Assembly: GCF_034718895.1 (NCBI RefSeq)
Contig: NZ_JAYERP010000001.1
Coordinates: 620,001 to 684,000, forward strand
Origin: Paenibacillus phoenicis
GTDB taxonomy: Bacteria; Bacillota; Bacilli; Paenibacillales; Paenibacillaceae
Direction: 5' to 3'
Length of the DNA: 64,000 nt
The notes beneath the pieces are model-generated. The model made no database searches. It worked only from the letters and a program-made list of their open reading frames with translations, and was not told the DNA's origin. The translations under genes were made by a program, and so were the position numbers. Position 1 is the first letter of the stretch. Each line of letters begins with the position of its first letter. This document shows positions 16,820 through 25,961 of this stretch, one piece after another.

Positions 16820-17008
16820 TAACTGTAAATCCTACAGCTAATTTCTAACATTCTCCTCGTGTTCAGAAAATAACAGTAAATCCTACCGTTAATTTTGAGG
16901 AAATGTGCACTTCTGGGGAAAACCGCCTGAAATAACGTTACTTTTTCCAGTTAATTAAGCTAAAACAGCGGTTTGGCTTCAAAGTAACAGTAGGATTTCC
17001 AGTTAGTT
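16820..17008. repeat. Four-unit degenerate intergenic repeat array
   Basis: Units of 24-25 bases start at 16820, 16871, 16933 and 16985. Units 1 and 2 (TAACTGTAAATCCTACAG, TAACAGTAAATCCTACCG) match at 22 of 25 positions. Unit 4 (TAACAGTAGGATTTCCAG) is close to the reverse complement of unit 2, and unit 3 is a diverged relative. All keep TAAC at one end and GTTA or similar at the other. Periods are 51, 62 and 52 bases. There is no gene in this 280-base gap. Confidence 0.7.
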
Positions 17009-17087
17009 GTCTCATTTCCCCGAGCAGAGAGATCGGCAACCGATATTATTCAAACATAAGCCGGGAGGCAGCCTGCAAATCTGCAGC

Positions 17088-18401
17088 TTACCTCGGCGCC
17101 GTCACCTTCGGCCGGGCGTACAGCTTCACGCGCACCCAGAGCATATTAATCAGCAGCAGGATGCCGGAGATCACAAACAAGCCCTCGATGCCGATGTACC
17201 CGGCGAGAAAGCCGCCAATCAGCGAGCCCATCATGTTGCCGAGGGCGAGGGTGCTGCTGTTGAAACCAAACGCCCGGCTCTCCATGCCGTCCGGGGTATA
17301 ATAGCGGATCAGCGCATTGACGCTAGGCAGCAATCCGCCCATGAACACGCCCATCAGGAACCGAACGGCGATCAGCTGCCATACCGTCTGCACGAACGCC
17401 TGCGGGATCAGCGTGGCCCCCGCTCCAATCAGGCAATAGGTCAGAATGCGGTGGGCCCCCAGCTTGTCGCTGATTCTGCCGAGAACCGGCGAGGTAATCA
17501 TATTGGAAATGCCCGTGACGGCGCTGACGAACCCGGCCCAGAATGCCACATCGGCGGTTTGTCCATGCAGCTTCTCTACATAGAGAGGCAGCAGCGACAT
17601 CGGGCTCAGCATGGCGAACTGCAGCAAGAATGTTACGGCGAACAACGCGGTGAGCTGCGGTGTTTTGTTCAGCTCCAGGAAACCTTGCAACACAGAAGGC
17701 TGCGGCGTATGCAGCGCCTCCTCCCGGTCGAACTTCTCGCGTACGAAGAGGAGCGCCAGCATGGATGCGATAAACAGCAGCACCCCGGTAATGTAAAAAA
17801 TCGGCCGAAATCCAATCCGCTCCGCCATAAGCCCGCCAATCAAAGGTCCGAGGATCGTACCGGCCACGTTGCCGGACTGGATCGTGCCCATCGCAAAGCC
17901 CATCCGCTCCTTCGGCGCCGTACCTGAGATCAACGCGACGGAAGCCGGGTTAAAGCCGGAGATCGTCCCGTTCAGGAGCCGCAGGCCAAGCAGGTGCCAC
18001 GGTTGGGTGGCGAAGCCCATCAACGTAATGACGATGGCCATGCCGAAGCCGGAGCGCAGCAGCATAATTTTGCGGCCGTATTTGTCGGCGAGCTTCCCCC
18101 ATATCGGTTGAAAAATAAACGAAGTCGCGAAGTTAGCGGCAAAAATCATTCCTGCCCACAGCCCAATCGCCTGCTCTCCCTGCACGTGCAAATCCCGCGC
18201 CAGGTACAGCGAGAGAAACGGTGTAATCATCGTCATCCCGGCGTTGACCAGAAACTGCCCGAACCAAAGCACAATGAGATTAATCTTCCAGGTATTCAAT
18301 TGTGCTTTCACTTCCTTTCGCTGGGATTCTAGGATGCGAGAAACCAGATCAGAGTTATACCAGTATACACCATTGAAAACCGGGTCCGGGGCATTCTTCA
18401 T
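17088..18401 (-). CDS. MFS multidrug-type efflux transporter
   Basis: A 12-helix major facilitator of about 437 residues. The DHA1 signatures are visible: the loop 2-3 motif GKLADKYGRKIMLLRSG, motif C in helix 5 (GNVAGTILGPLIGGLMAERIG) and a second-half copy GRISDKLGAHRIL. Motif C marks drug:H+ antiporters, so export of a drug or metabolite is likely. The first 30 residues before VKAQLNTWKINL are unusual and lack a good ribosome site. GTG 18311, with AAAGGAA just before it, is an alternative start that would give 407 residues. The gene is divergent from hemE. Confidence 0.85.
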   Translation of the reverse strand: MKNAPDPVFNGVYWYNSDLVSRILESQRKEVKAQLNTWKINLIVLWFGQFLVNAGMTMITPFLSLYLARDLHVQGEQAIGLWAGMIFAANFATSFIFQPIWGKLADKYGRKIMLLRSGFGMAIVITLMGFATQPWHLLGLRLLNGTISGFNPASVALISGTAPKERMGFAMGTIQSGNVAGTILGPLIGGLMAERIGFRPIFYITGVLLFIASMLALLFVREKFDREEALHTPQPSVLQGFLELNKTPQLTALFAVTFLLQFAMLSPMSLLPLYVEKLHGQTADVAFWAGFVSAVTGISNMITSPVLGRISDKLGAHRILTYCLIGAGATLIPQAFVQTVWQLIAVRFLMGVFMGGLLPSVNALIRYYTPDGMESRAFGFNSSTLALGNMMGSLIGGFLAGYIGIEGLFVISGILLLINMLWVRVKLYARPKVTAPR

Positions 18402-18444
18402 AGCATCTTCATCCGATTGTCATAGGTTCGCCACGTTGTGATAG

Positions 18445-18473
18445 TTGTTACTTATTTTTAAGTAGGGCATAAT
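18445..18473 (+). promoter_or_regulatory. Probable promoter of the hem operon
   Basis: TTGTTA (18445-18450) and CATAAT (18468-18473) with a 17-base spacer, about 80 bases before hemE. Confidence 0.45.
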
Positions 18474-18552
18474 GTAAATTAGAATGTTTATAGTGTAGCT
18501 TTAATAATTTGTTATCAAAATTTGGTTTCTACGAGTATTGGAGGCGTGCGGT

Positions 18553-19614
18553 TTGGTTTACAATGATCGCTTGATCCGGGCCCTGCGGAAGCAGGAGGTG
18601 GATCGCCTTCCGGTTTGGTACATGCGCCAGGCGGGCAGGTATGATCCCGATTACCGGAAAATCAAAGAGAAATACAGCTTATTGGAAATTTGCCGGCAGC
18701 CGGAGCTGGCGGCGGAAGTGACCATGATGCCCGTCCGTAAGCTTGGCGTGGACGCGGCTATTTTGTATTCCGACATTATGAATCCGGTTGCTTCGCTGGG
18801 CGTCAAATTCGACATCGTCAAAAATATCGGTCCGGTCATCGAACAACCGATCCGTACGCTTGCGGATATTGAGCGGCTTCGGCCTATCGACGTTCACAAG
18901 GATTTATCGCATATTTTGGAGACGATCGCGATTTTGGACAAGGAACTGGATGTGCCGCTGATCACATTTGCCGGCGCGCCGTTTACGATTGCCAGCTACT
19001 TGATCGAAGGGCGGCCGTCCAAGAGCTACAGCCGCACCAAAGCGATGATGTATGGCGATCCGGAAGCTTGGTTCAAGCTGATGGACAAGCTGGGCGATAT
19101 GGTAATCACCTACCTGCGGGCCCATGTGGAAAGTGGAGGCAAGGCGTTCCAGCTGTTTGACAGCTGGGTGGGCGCGCTCGCTCCAAAAGATTTTCAGCGG
19201 TATGTACTCCCAACGATCACCCGTATTTTTACCGAACTTCAGGATTTGGATGTACCTAAAATTTATTTTCCTGGCGTCAGCTCGGGAGAGCTGCTGCCGA
19301 CGTTAACGGATATCGCTGCCGATGCCATTGGTCTTGATTGGCGGGTATCGATCTCGGAAGGCCGACGCCGGACGGGCGGAAAGTTTGCAATGCAAGGCAA
19401 TTTGGACCCGTATGTGCTGACCGCGCCAATGGACGTCATTAAGGCGCAGGCAAAGGAAATTATCGATGACGGCCTGAACGCCCCTGGATTTGTTTTTAAC
19501 CTGGGCCACGGTCTGTTCCCGGAGGCCTCGCTGGATAAACTGCGCGAGCTGACGGAATTCGTGCACGAATATTCTGCGGAAGCGATCGTGCATCAACCTG
19601 TACGGCGTGCGTAA
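18553..19614 (+). CDS. hemE: Uroporphyrinogen decarboxylase
   Basis: A 353-residue cytosolic enzyme that removes four carboxyl groups from uroporphyrinogen III to give coproporphyrinogen III. Signature sequences are intact: PVWYMRQAGRYDPDY with the conserved Arg residues, VDAAILYSDIMNP, and GFVFNLGHGLFPEASLD. I chose TTG 18553, giving LVYNDRLIRAL, because GGAGG at 18540-18544 is eight bases upstream and this matches the family N-terminus. It is the first gene of hemE-hemH-hemY, as in many Bacillales. Confidence 0.95.
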   Translation: MVYNDRLIRALRKQEVDRLPVWYMRQAGRYDPDYRKIKEKYSLLEICRQPELAAEVTMMPVRKLGVDAAILYSDIMNPVASLGVKFDIVKNIGPVIEQPIRTLADIERLRPIDVHKDLSHILETIAILDKELDVPLITFAGAPFTIASYLIEGRPSKSYSRTKAMMYGDPEAWFKLMDKLGDMVITYLRAHVESGGKAFQLFDSWVGALAPKDFQRYVLPTITRIFTELQDLDVPKIYFPGVSSGELLPTLTDIAADAIGLDWRVSISEGRRRTGGKFAMQGNLDPYVLTAPMDVIKAQAKEIIDDGLNAPGFVFNLGHGLFPEASLDKLRELTEFVHEYSAEAIVHQPVRRA

Positions 19615-19671
19615 GAATAAGCCGCATTGGATGAAGGACACACAACTTTCAACTTGAGGTGAACTGATATC

Positions 19672-20613
19672 GTGAAAACAAAAATCGGAGTTTTGGTGAT
19701 GTCTTACGGCACGCCGCAGAGCTTGGACCAGGTCGAGGCGTATTATACGCATATTCGGCGTGGACATCCCCCAACCGCGGAACAACTTCAGGAACTGGTC
19801 AGCCGGTATGAGGCGATTGTAGGCGGAGTGTTCCCGCTGCGTGCCAATACCGATAAGCAGGTCGCTGCTTTGCAGGAAACGTTGAACCGGATGTCTGCGG
19901 ACATGGACGTCGAATTCATCTGCTATCAAGGATTAAAGCATGCTTATCCGTTTATTGAAGATGGTGTAGAGCAGATGGCGAAGGACGGCATCCGTGAGGC
20001 GATTGGCATCGTGCTCGCACCGCATTATTCCGTAATGAGCATCGGCGGGTATATCAAGCGGGCGCAAGCAAAAGCGGAGGAGCTGGGAGTGTCGGCACGC
20101 TTCGTGGAGAGCTATCATTTGCATCCGAAGCTGACCGAGGCTTTTGCCCAGCGTGTGTCCGCCAAGCTGGACCAGTTCGAGGAAGCCGGCGCATTGCGGG
20201 ATGAGGTGAAAGTGCTGTTCAGCGCCCACAGTCTGCCGGAGAAAATCCTGCAAATGGGCGATCCTTACCGGGATCAATTGCTGGAGACCTCCCAAGCCGT
20301 CGCCGAGAAAGCCGGCGTGAAGAACTGGCAGTTTACGTGGCAAAGTGCCGGGCGTACCGCCGATCCGTGGCTCGGGCCGGATATTTTGGACACGCTGAAG
20401 GAATTAAGCGAGGAGCAGGTAGAGGACGTCCTGGTCGCTCCGGTCGGCTTCGTGTCGGACCATCTGGAAGTGCTGTACGATCTGGACATCGAAGCCAAAA
20501 CGATCGCCAAAGAGCTGGATATGCGGCTGGAGCGGATCGAATCGCTGAACACCGAACCTTTGTATATGGAAGCGCTCAGCGACGTCATTATCAAATCTTG
20601 GGAAAAGAGATGA
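19672..20613 (+). CDS. hemH: Ferrochelatase (coproporphyrin type)
   Basis: A 313-residue enzyme that inserts iron into a porphyrin. KIGVLVMSYGTPQSLDQVEA opens the family fold; the metal-site His lies in VLAPHYSVMSIGGYIK and FSAHSLPEKI is the second conserved block, with the active-site Glu region near DVLVAPVGFVSDHLEVLYDL. In Gram-positive bacteria this enzyme uses coproporphyrin III (CpfC) in the coproporphyrin-dependent branch, which fits the next gene. The start is GTG with GAGGTG upstream. It is 57 bases after hemE and seven before hemY. Confidence 0.95.
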   Translation: MKTKIGVLVMSYGTPQSLDQVEAYYTHIRRGHPPTAEQLQELVSRYEAIVGGVFPLRANTDKQVAALQETLNRMSADMDVEFICYQGLKHAYPFIEDGVEQMAKDGIREAIGIVLAPHYSVMSIGGYIKRAQAKAEELGVSARFVESYHLHPKLTEAFAQRVSAKLDQFEEAGALRDEVKVLFSAHSLPEKILQMGDPYRDQLLETSQAVAEKAGVKNWQFTWQSAGRTADPWLGPDILDTLKELSEEQVEDVLVAPVGFVSDHLEVLYDLDIEAKTIAKELDMRLERIESLNTEPLYMEALSDVIIKSWEKR

Positions 20614-20619
20614 GAGGGC

Positions 20620-22044
20620 ATGCGTGATTCTTCACGTCAAGTGGTCGTTATCGGCGGGGGGCTGACCGGTCTGTCTGCGGCCTTTTACGTTCGTAAATTC
20701 TACAAAGAACGGGGCGTGACCCCGCAAATTACGCTGCTGGAAAAGGGGAACACCCTCGGCGGCAAAATTGAAACGTTGGAGAAGGACGATTTCGTGATCG
20801 AGAAAGGTCCGGATTCCTTCCTGGCCCGCAAGACGGCCATGATTGACCTGGCGAAGGAGCTGGGGCTGGAAGGCGAGCTCGTGTCGATGAACCCAGAGGC
20901 TAAGAAGACGTACATCGTCAGCGAAGGGAAGCTGCATCCGATGCCTTCGGGGCTGGTGCTTGGCATCCCGACCGAGCTGGGACCGTTCTTGCGCAGCGGT
21001 CTTGTCTCTTGGAGCGGTAAAGCCCGGGCGATGTTGGACCTCGTGATGCCGGCACGGCAAAGCGAAGAGGATGAGTCGCTTGGCGCATTTATCGAGCGCC
21101 GGCTGGGTGCCGAGGTGCTGCAAAACATCACCGAGCCGCTGCTCGCCGGCATTTATGCGGGCGACACTTACAACCTCAGCCTGCAATCGACCTTCCCGCA
21201 GTTTGGCGAGGTGGAACGGGCATACGGCAGCCTGATTAAAGGCATGATGTCCGGCAAGAAGCCCACGGAGACGCACACCGGCACAAAACGCAGCGCCTTC
21301 CTCACGTTCCGCAAAGGGCTGAAGACCTTGGTCAACGGCCTGGTCGAGTCGCTGTCGGATGTGGACTGCCGCTTGCGGACCGAGGTGGTGGAAATTCGCC
21401 GCACCGGAACTGACGCGTACGAGGTCGTACTCGCCTCAGGCGAATCGCTCCCGGCGGATGACGTGATCGTTACGGTGCCGGCGTTTGCCGCCGCCGAGCT
21501 GCTGCGGCCGCATGTGGATGTGGCCGCGCTGGACGCAGTGAACTACGTGTCCGTGGCTAACGTTGTCATGGCTTTTGATCGCAAGGATGTCACCGGCCAG
21601 TTCGACGGCTCAGGCTTCCTCGTGCCGCGCAAGGAAGGCATGAACATCACCGCCTGCACGTGGACCGGCATCAAATGGCTGCACACGAGCCCGGAAGACA
21701 AAATGCTGCTGCGCTGCTACGTTGGCCGTTCCGGCGACGAGGAGAAAACGTTTTTGCCTGACGAGGAACTGCTGGAGCTGGTGCTCGACGATTTGAAGCG
21801 GCTGATGAACATCACGGCCCGGCCGTTGTTCACAGAAATTACCCGCCTGCCAAAATCGATGCCGCAGTATCCGGTGGGCCATCTGCAGCAGGTTGCTGAG
21901 CTGCGCAGCCAACTGGAGGAGAAGCTGCCTGGCGTATATGCGACGGGGGCGGCATTTTACGGCGTTGGCCTGCCCGACTGTATCAAGCAAGCGAAAGAGC
22001 TGGCGGAGCAGATGGCAGACCAGCTGAAGGTCGCTCAAGCTTAA
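20620..22044 (+). CDS. hemY: Coproporphyrinogen/protoporphyrinogen oxidase
   Basis: A 474-residue FAD enzyme (HemY/CgoX) that oxidises the porphyrinogen to a porphyrin. The dinucleotide-binding motif VVVIGGGLTGLSAAFYVRKF is at the N-terminus, and the C-terminus has the FAD-contact segment PGVYATGAAFYGVGLPDCIK. By knowledge of the Gram-positive pathway its product coproporphyrin III would be used by HemH. The seven-base spacing to hemH suggests an operon and a hairpin after it ends the unit. Confidence 0.94.
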   Translation: MRDSSRQVVVIGGGLTGLSAAFYVRKFYKERGVTPQITLLEKGNTLGGKIETLEKDDFVIEKGPDSFLARKTAMIDLAKELGLEGELVSMNPEAKKTYIVSEGKLHPMPSGLVLGIPTELGPFLRSGLVSWSGKARAMLDLVMPARQSEEDESLGAFIERRLGAEVLQNITEPLLAGIYAGDTYNLSLQSTFPQFGEVERAYGSLIKGMMSGKKPTETHTGTKRSAFLTFRKGLKTLVNGLVESLSDVDCRLRTEVVEIRRTGTDAYEVVLASGESLPADDVIVTVPAFAAAELLRPHVDVAALDAVNYVSVANVVMAFDRKDVTGQFDGSGFLVPRKEGMNITACTWTGIKWLHTSPEDKMLLRCYVGRSGDEEKTFLPDEELLELVLDDLKRLMNITARPLFTEITRLPKSMPQYPVGHLQQVAELRSQLEEKLPGVYATGAAFYGVGLPDCIKQAKELAEQMADQLKVAQA

Positions 22045-22083
22045 GCCAAAGGCCGGCTAAACGGCCTGACATAGGACTTCCTG

Positions 22084-22113
22084 ACCCCTTGCCCGCAAAA
22101 TAGGCGAGGGGTT
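22084..22113 (+). terminator. Terminator of the hem operon
   Basis: ACCCCTTGCC pairs with GGCGAGGGGTT around an A-rich loop, followed by a T-rich tract. Confidence 0.7.
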
Positions 22114-22228
22114 CTATTTATTTCCGGAGACCTGATATAATAAAATCAAACGGTCGGCTTTTAAGCACGAAGGAATGGAGACAGCGCCTTCCATCGTAAC
22201 GATAGATCTATGCAAAAAGGAGTCCGTA

Positions 22229-23656
22229 ATGTACCCATCAAGATCGGAAAAATACAAGAAGAAACAGCAGGAAAAAAAGCGGCGTCTAAACCGGATTTGG
22301 CTGACGTTAAACTTGACTCTCATCACTTTAATTTTCGTGCTGGGAGCTTACTTTTATTTGGAGGAACGCACCGGGCAGGCTGGATTGGACTCGGGAACGG
22401 AGCAGCAGCTGCCAGGCGCATGGAGCGACACCGGATCGGATGTTGGCGATCCGACGACCGGAGAGACGCCGATTGTGCAGCCGGATGATCGCGATGCTGC
22501 GTCGACGGAAACGGAAGACGAGAGCGAGCAGAATCCAACGAATACAGGTGAGAACTCATCCGGAGAAAATAACACCGATACAGGTAACGAGGATAAAGAT
22601 GGAGCAACGAATTTGCCATCCAATGCTGGTGCAGACTTAAGCGAGGCAGGCGGCGATGCGGCTCGGCTGTTGGTTCATTTTGCAGGGGATACGATGTTCT
22701 CCGGCAAAGTGGAAGAGCGGTTAGAGAAAGCGGGATACGAGCTCCCGTATGAGTACGTGCGGGGATTGTTCCAGAACGACGATTTAAGCGTACTGAATTT
22801 AGAGACGCCTGTGACGACCGGCGGGGAGCCGGCGGAGGATAAAACCTATGTGTTTAAGTCGCCGCCAAAGGCGATTGAACCGATGGTTCAGGCCGGCGTG
22901 GACGCGGTGAATTTGGCGAATAACCATGTGTTGGACCAAGGCGTTCCCGGTCTCCTGGATACGATGAAAGCTCTGCGGCAGCAAAACGTGATGTATGTCG
23001 GGGCTGGCAAGAACAGCAAGGAAGCGTACGCTCCGGTTTATCTCGAACGTAGAGGAATCAAGATCGCCCTGTTTGGCTTTAGCCGGGTCGTCCCGGAGCC
23101 AGGGTGGGTCGCTGGAGCAAACAAACCGGGGGTAGCCTCCGTGTATGCGCCGGAAGCTGCGCTGAACGCCATTAAGGCGGCCCGCAAGAACTCAGATCTT
23201 GTGTTCGTGATCGCCCACTGGGGCAAGGAGCGGACGACCAAACTGGAGAAGCACCAGCAAGAGCTGGCGCACGCCTTCATTGATGCCGGGGCGGATCTGG
23301 TCATCGGCGGTCATCCGCATGTGATGCAAGGGCTGGAGCAATACAAAGGCAAATGGATTGCATACAGTACGGGTAACTTTATTTTTACGAAATCAAAGGA
23401 TCCGAAGACGTGGGAAACTGCAGTGTTTGCCGCTTCCTGCACACGCGACGGGGATTGCGATCTCAAGCTGATCCCGTTTCGTACAGAACTGGGCCAGCCC
23501 GTGCCGATGAGCGCCGAGGACGGAAACAAACTGTTGAAAGAAATCGAAGGCTTCTCGCCGGGGGTACGGATCTCGGAGGACGGAGATGTGAGCGCCTCGA
23601 AGACCGGGCGGATTCAAGAATCCGGTACTTCGCTGTCAGCGGATGACCGGACATAA
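22229..23656 (+). CDS. CapA-family membrane-anchored metallophosphatase-like protein
   Basis: A 475-residue protein. One membrane helix (about 20-40, RIWLTLNLTLITLIFVLGAY) is followed by a 100-residue acidic Ser/Thr/Asn/Asp-rich linker, then the PGA_cap domain from about 145: VHFAGDTMFSGKVEERLEKA, NLETPVTTG, DAVNLANNHVLDQG, VIAHWGKER and LVIGGHPHVMQGLE. These supply the metal ligands of the calcineurin-like fold. The family includes poly-gamma-glutamate CapA/PgsA, but no pgsB/pgsC genes are here, so a general cell-envelope role is all that can be said. ATG 22229 follows AAAGGAG. Confidence 0.85.
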   Translation: MYPSRSEKYKKKQQEKKRRLNRIWLTLNLTLITLIFVLGAYFYLEERTGQAGLDSGTEQQLPGAWSDTGSDVGDPTTGETPIVQPDDRDAASTETEDESEQNPTNTGENSSGENNTDTGNEDKDGATNLPSNAGADLSEAGGDAARLLVHFAGDTMFSGKVEERLEKAGYELPYEYVRGLFQNDDLSVLNLETPVTTGGEPAEDKTYVFKSPPKAIEPMVQAGVDAVNLANNHVLDQGVPGLLDTMKALRQQNVMYVGAGKNSKEAYAPVYLERRGIKIALFGFSRVVPEPGWVAGANKPGVASVYAPEAALNAIKAARKNSDLVFVIAHWGKERTTKLEKHQQELAHAFIDAGADLVIGGHPHVMQGLEQYKGKWIAYSTGNFIFTKSKDPKTWETAVFAASCTRDGDCDLKLIPFRTELGQPVPMSAEDGNKLLKEIEGFSPGVRISEDGDVSASKTGRIQESGTSLSADDRT

Positions 23657-23693
23657 GTGGAAGGTTCGTTTCCGATAAGAAGGAGGCGAGAGC

Positions 23694-24494
23694 ATGCGTA
23701 ACCCATGCGTTGCCCATCGCGGTTTCTCTGGAATTGCCCCGGAGAACACGATGGCTGCGGTCCAGCTCGCCATGGAGCAGGAGGATGTCCACTGGATCGA
23801 AGTTGATGTACAATGTTCAAAGGACGGCGTGCCTTTGCTGATTCATGATTTTACGCTGAACCGCACGACAAACGGAAAGGGACCGGTCAAGGATAAAACC
23901 TGGGCGGAGCTGCAAACGCTGGATGCCGGGAGCTGGAAATCCAAGGCCTACCGTGGGGAACGGCTGCCAAGCCTTGATGAATTTTTGGATGCCGTTGCCG
24001 GACGACTGCGGGTTAATCTGGAAATCAAGACCGAAGGGAATATGTACCCGGGGCTGGAGGAAAAGGTGGTCGCTGCGGTCAAACGGCGGCATATGGAGCA
24101 CGAGGTTGTACTGACTTCGTTTGAACCACGGATACTGGCGAAGATCAAGGAGATCGGCCGGGGGATCCGCACGGGTCTGATCATCGACCGGCAGCCCAAA
24201 GATTTGCTGCTGCGGCTGAAGCTGTTGCACTGTTCGTTCTTATCGATTTATTATCGCGCATTAACCGCAGAGATGGCTGCCAAAGCGTTTAAACACGGCA
24301 TTGAGGTGATGGCTTGGACGATGGATGATGTGAAGTCGCTGCGGAAGGTGGCGGCGATGCATCCTGAAATCCTGCTATGCACGAACCGGCCGGATGTCTG
24401 GCGCCAAGCGATCGGTAACGGGAAAGTGAAAAATTCGATTGGGAAACCACAATCCCCTGGAGGAGAAGATGACGATGAACAAATTAATCGCTAA
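23694..24494 (+). CDS. Glycerophosphodiester phosphodiesterase
   Basis: A 266-residue TIM-barrel enzyme that hydrolyses glycerophosphodiesters to glycerol 3-phosphate and an alcohol. Catalytic motifs are intact: VAHRGFSGIAPENTMAAV with HR and E-N-T, IEVDVQCSKDG with the metal-binding Glu/Asp, and LLIHDFTLNRTTNG with the second catalytic His. There is no signal peptide, so it is cytosolic (UgpQ-like) and would act on compounds taken up by importers such as the Ugp system at 13.5 kb. The gene overlaps the next one by 26 bases. Confidence 0.92.
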   Translation: MRNPCVAHRGFSGIAPENTMAAVQLAMEQEDVHWIEVDVQCSKDGVPLLIHDFTLNRTTNGKGPVKDKTWAELQTLDAGSWKSKAYRGERLPSLDEFLDAVAGRLRVNLEIKTEGNMYPGLEEKVVAAVKRRHMEHEVVLTSFEPRILAKIKEIGRGIRTGLIIDRQPKDLLLRLKLLHCSFLSIYYRALTAEMAAKAFKHGIEVMAWTMDDVKSLRKVAAMHPEILLCTNRPDVWRQAIGNGKVKNSIGKPQSPGGEDDDEQINR

Positions 24495-25116
24495 TGTGTA
24501 TTGCGTAGGCCGAAATTACCGGGCACATGCCGAGGAGCTTGGCAATGAGGTGCCTACTGAGCCGATGATCTTCCTGAAACCGTCCCATGCGGTGACCGCC
24601 ATGGACGGCAGGGGGCTGGAGCTTCCGGCGGACCGGGGCTCGGTGCATTATGAAGCTGAGCTGGTGCTGCGTATCGCCCGCGATTATAAGCCGGGGATGA
24701 CGGTCGACGAATTGGTGGATGTGATCGCGTTTGGGATCGACTTCACGCTGCGCGACGTACAGAGCATCGTCAAAGACAAGGGCAATCCGTGGACGCCGGC
24801 CAAAGGCTTCCTACAATCGGCGCCAATCACGCCATACATCGCTTTCCCCGGCGCGGTGGAGACGGCAAATGAAGATTTTGTGCTGCGGAAGAATGGGGAG
24901 ATTGTGCAGCGCGGCAATATCAGCCGGATGATTTTCCCGCTGCAGCAAATCGTTGATTATATCGCTGAGCATTATGGGCTGGGCGAAGGCGATTTGATTT
25001 TCACCGGAACGCCTGAAGGGGTAGGCCCGGTATATCAAGGGGACAAGCTGGAGCTGTCCTACGGCGATAAAGTGCTTGGCAGCTGCACAGTGGCTGTCGG
25101 TCCTTCGGCAAAATGA
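24469..25116 (+). CDS. Fumarylacetoacetate hydrolase-family protein
   Basis: A 215-residue FAH-domain hydrolase. YCVGRNYRAHAEELGNEVP opens the fold; the metal site is VHYEAELVLRIARD (E-x-E) with the later Asp/Lys in GIDFTLRDVQS and KGFLQSAP, and the C-terminal block LIFTGTPEGVGPV is diagnostic. The family cleaves acylpyruvates or decarboxylates oxaloacetate, and the exact substrate is not predictable. ATG 24469 follows GGAGGA within the end of the phosphodiesterase gene; ATG 24475 is the alternative. It overlaps the next gene by ATGA. Confidence 0.9.
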   Translation: MTMNKLIANVYCVGRNYRAHAEELGNEVPTEPMIFLKPSHAVTAMDGRGLELPADRGSVHYEAELVLRIARDYKPGMTVDELVDVIAFGIDFTLRDVQSIVKDKGNPWTPAKGFLQSAPITPYIAFPGAVETANEDFVLRKNGEIVQRGNISRMIFPLQQIVDYIAEHYGLGEGDLIFTGTPEGVGPVYQGDKLELSYGDKVLGSCTVAVGPSAK

Positions 25117-25946
25117 TGATGGATTGGATTATTGGGGCGCTTTGCGCCCTAATCGTGTCTGCAGCCGCCTATAAGAAGCGATCGTTATCGCTCTCCGGCA
25201 TGCTGGCCGCATGGATCATGGGAACCGTATACTACGGGGCCGGCAACTTGTTCTGGTTTGGGATCTTGCTGCTATTTTTCGTCAGCTCGTCGGTCTTTTC
25301 GCATTTTCGCGGGGATCGTAAGGCGGAGCTAGAAAAATCGTATGCCAAGAGCGGCCGCCGGGACGCGGGGCAGGTGCTGGCGAACGGCGGACTGGGGATG
25401 CTAGCTTGCCTTGGCAACCTGTTTTGGCCAAATCCGGCGTGGGCCTACTTCTTCGTAGGCACGATGGCCGCAGTAACGGCGGACACGTGGGCAACGGAAT
25501 GGGGCGGCCTTAGCAAAAGCGAGCCGCGTTCGATTCTGAACGGCCGCCGGGTTCCTCCGGGAACATCGGGCGGGGTGACGCTGCTGGGTAGCACGGCGGC
25601 GCTGGCCGGGGCCGTATGCATCGGCGGGGCTGCATGGCTGCTGCGCATGTGGACCGGAGATGACACTTATGCCGGAGTAGGTTCCGCGTTGCTTGCGCTG
25701 GTGAAATGGGGGCTGATCGGCGGGATTTCCGGCTTGGCCGGGGCTTTTGCCGACTCCTGGCTGGGCGCGACGGTTCAATATATGCATCGCTGCGTCGTTT
25801 GCGGCAAAGAGGTTGAGGTGGCGACGCATTGCGGTCAGGAGACCGTGGTGCTGCGAGGTTTTCGCTGGATGGATAATGATATGGTGAATTTACTCAGTTC
25901 CCTGGCGGCGGGTTTGCTGGCTTGGGGAATCGGGATGATAGGATAA
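25113..25946 (+). CDS. DUF92 family membrane protein
   Basis: A 277-residue protein with about six to seven membrane helices. DUF92/TMEM19 motifs are present: KKRSLSLSGMLAAWIMG at the start, the conserved TADTWATEWG in a loop and the segment RRVPPGTSGGVTLLGS. Related plant and cyanobacterial members act as phytyl-phosphate kinases (VTE6), but bacterial members are mostly uncharacterised. The start overlaps the FAH gene stop. A short cytosolic loop near the end contains MHRCVVCGKEVEVATHCGQ, with two Cys in CxxC spacing. Confidence 0.85.
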   Translation: MMMDWIIGALCALIVSAAAYKKRSLSLSGMLAAWIMGTVYYGAGNLFWFGILLLFFVSSSVFSHFRGDRKAELEKSYAKSGRRDAGQVLANGGLGMLACLGNLFWPNPAWAYFFVGTMAAVTADTWATEWGGLSKSEPRSILNGRRVPPGTSGGVTLLGSTAALAGAVCIGGAAWLLRMWTGDDTYAGVGSALLALVKWGLIGGISGLAGAFADSWLGATVQYMHRCVVCGKEVEVATHCGQETVVLRGFRWMDNDMVNLLSSLAAGLLAWGIGMIG

Positions 25947-25961
25947 AGTAGGGATTCGAGC

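Noticed and set aside
17007-17927. Long plus-strand frame opposite the MFS exporter
   Set aside because: Its His/Gln/Arg-rich translation is typical of a shadow of a membrane protein gene read antisense, and a real transporter occupies the other strand.
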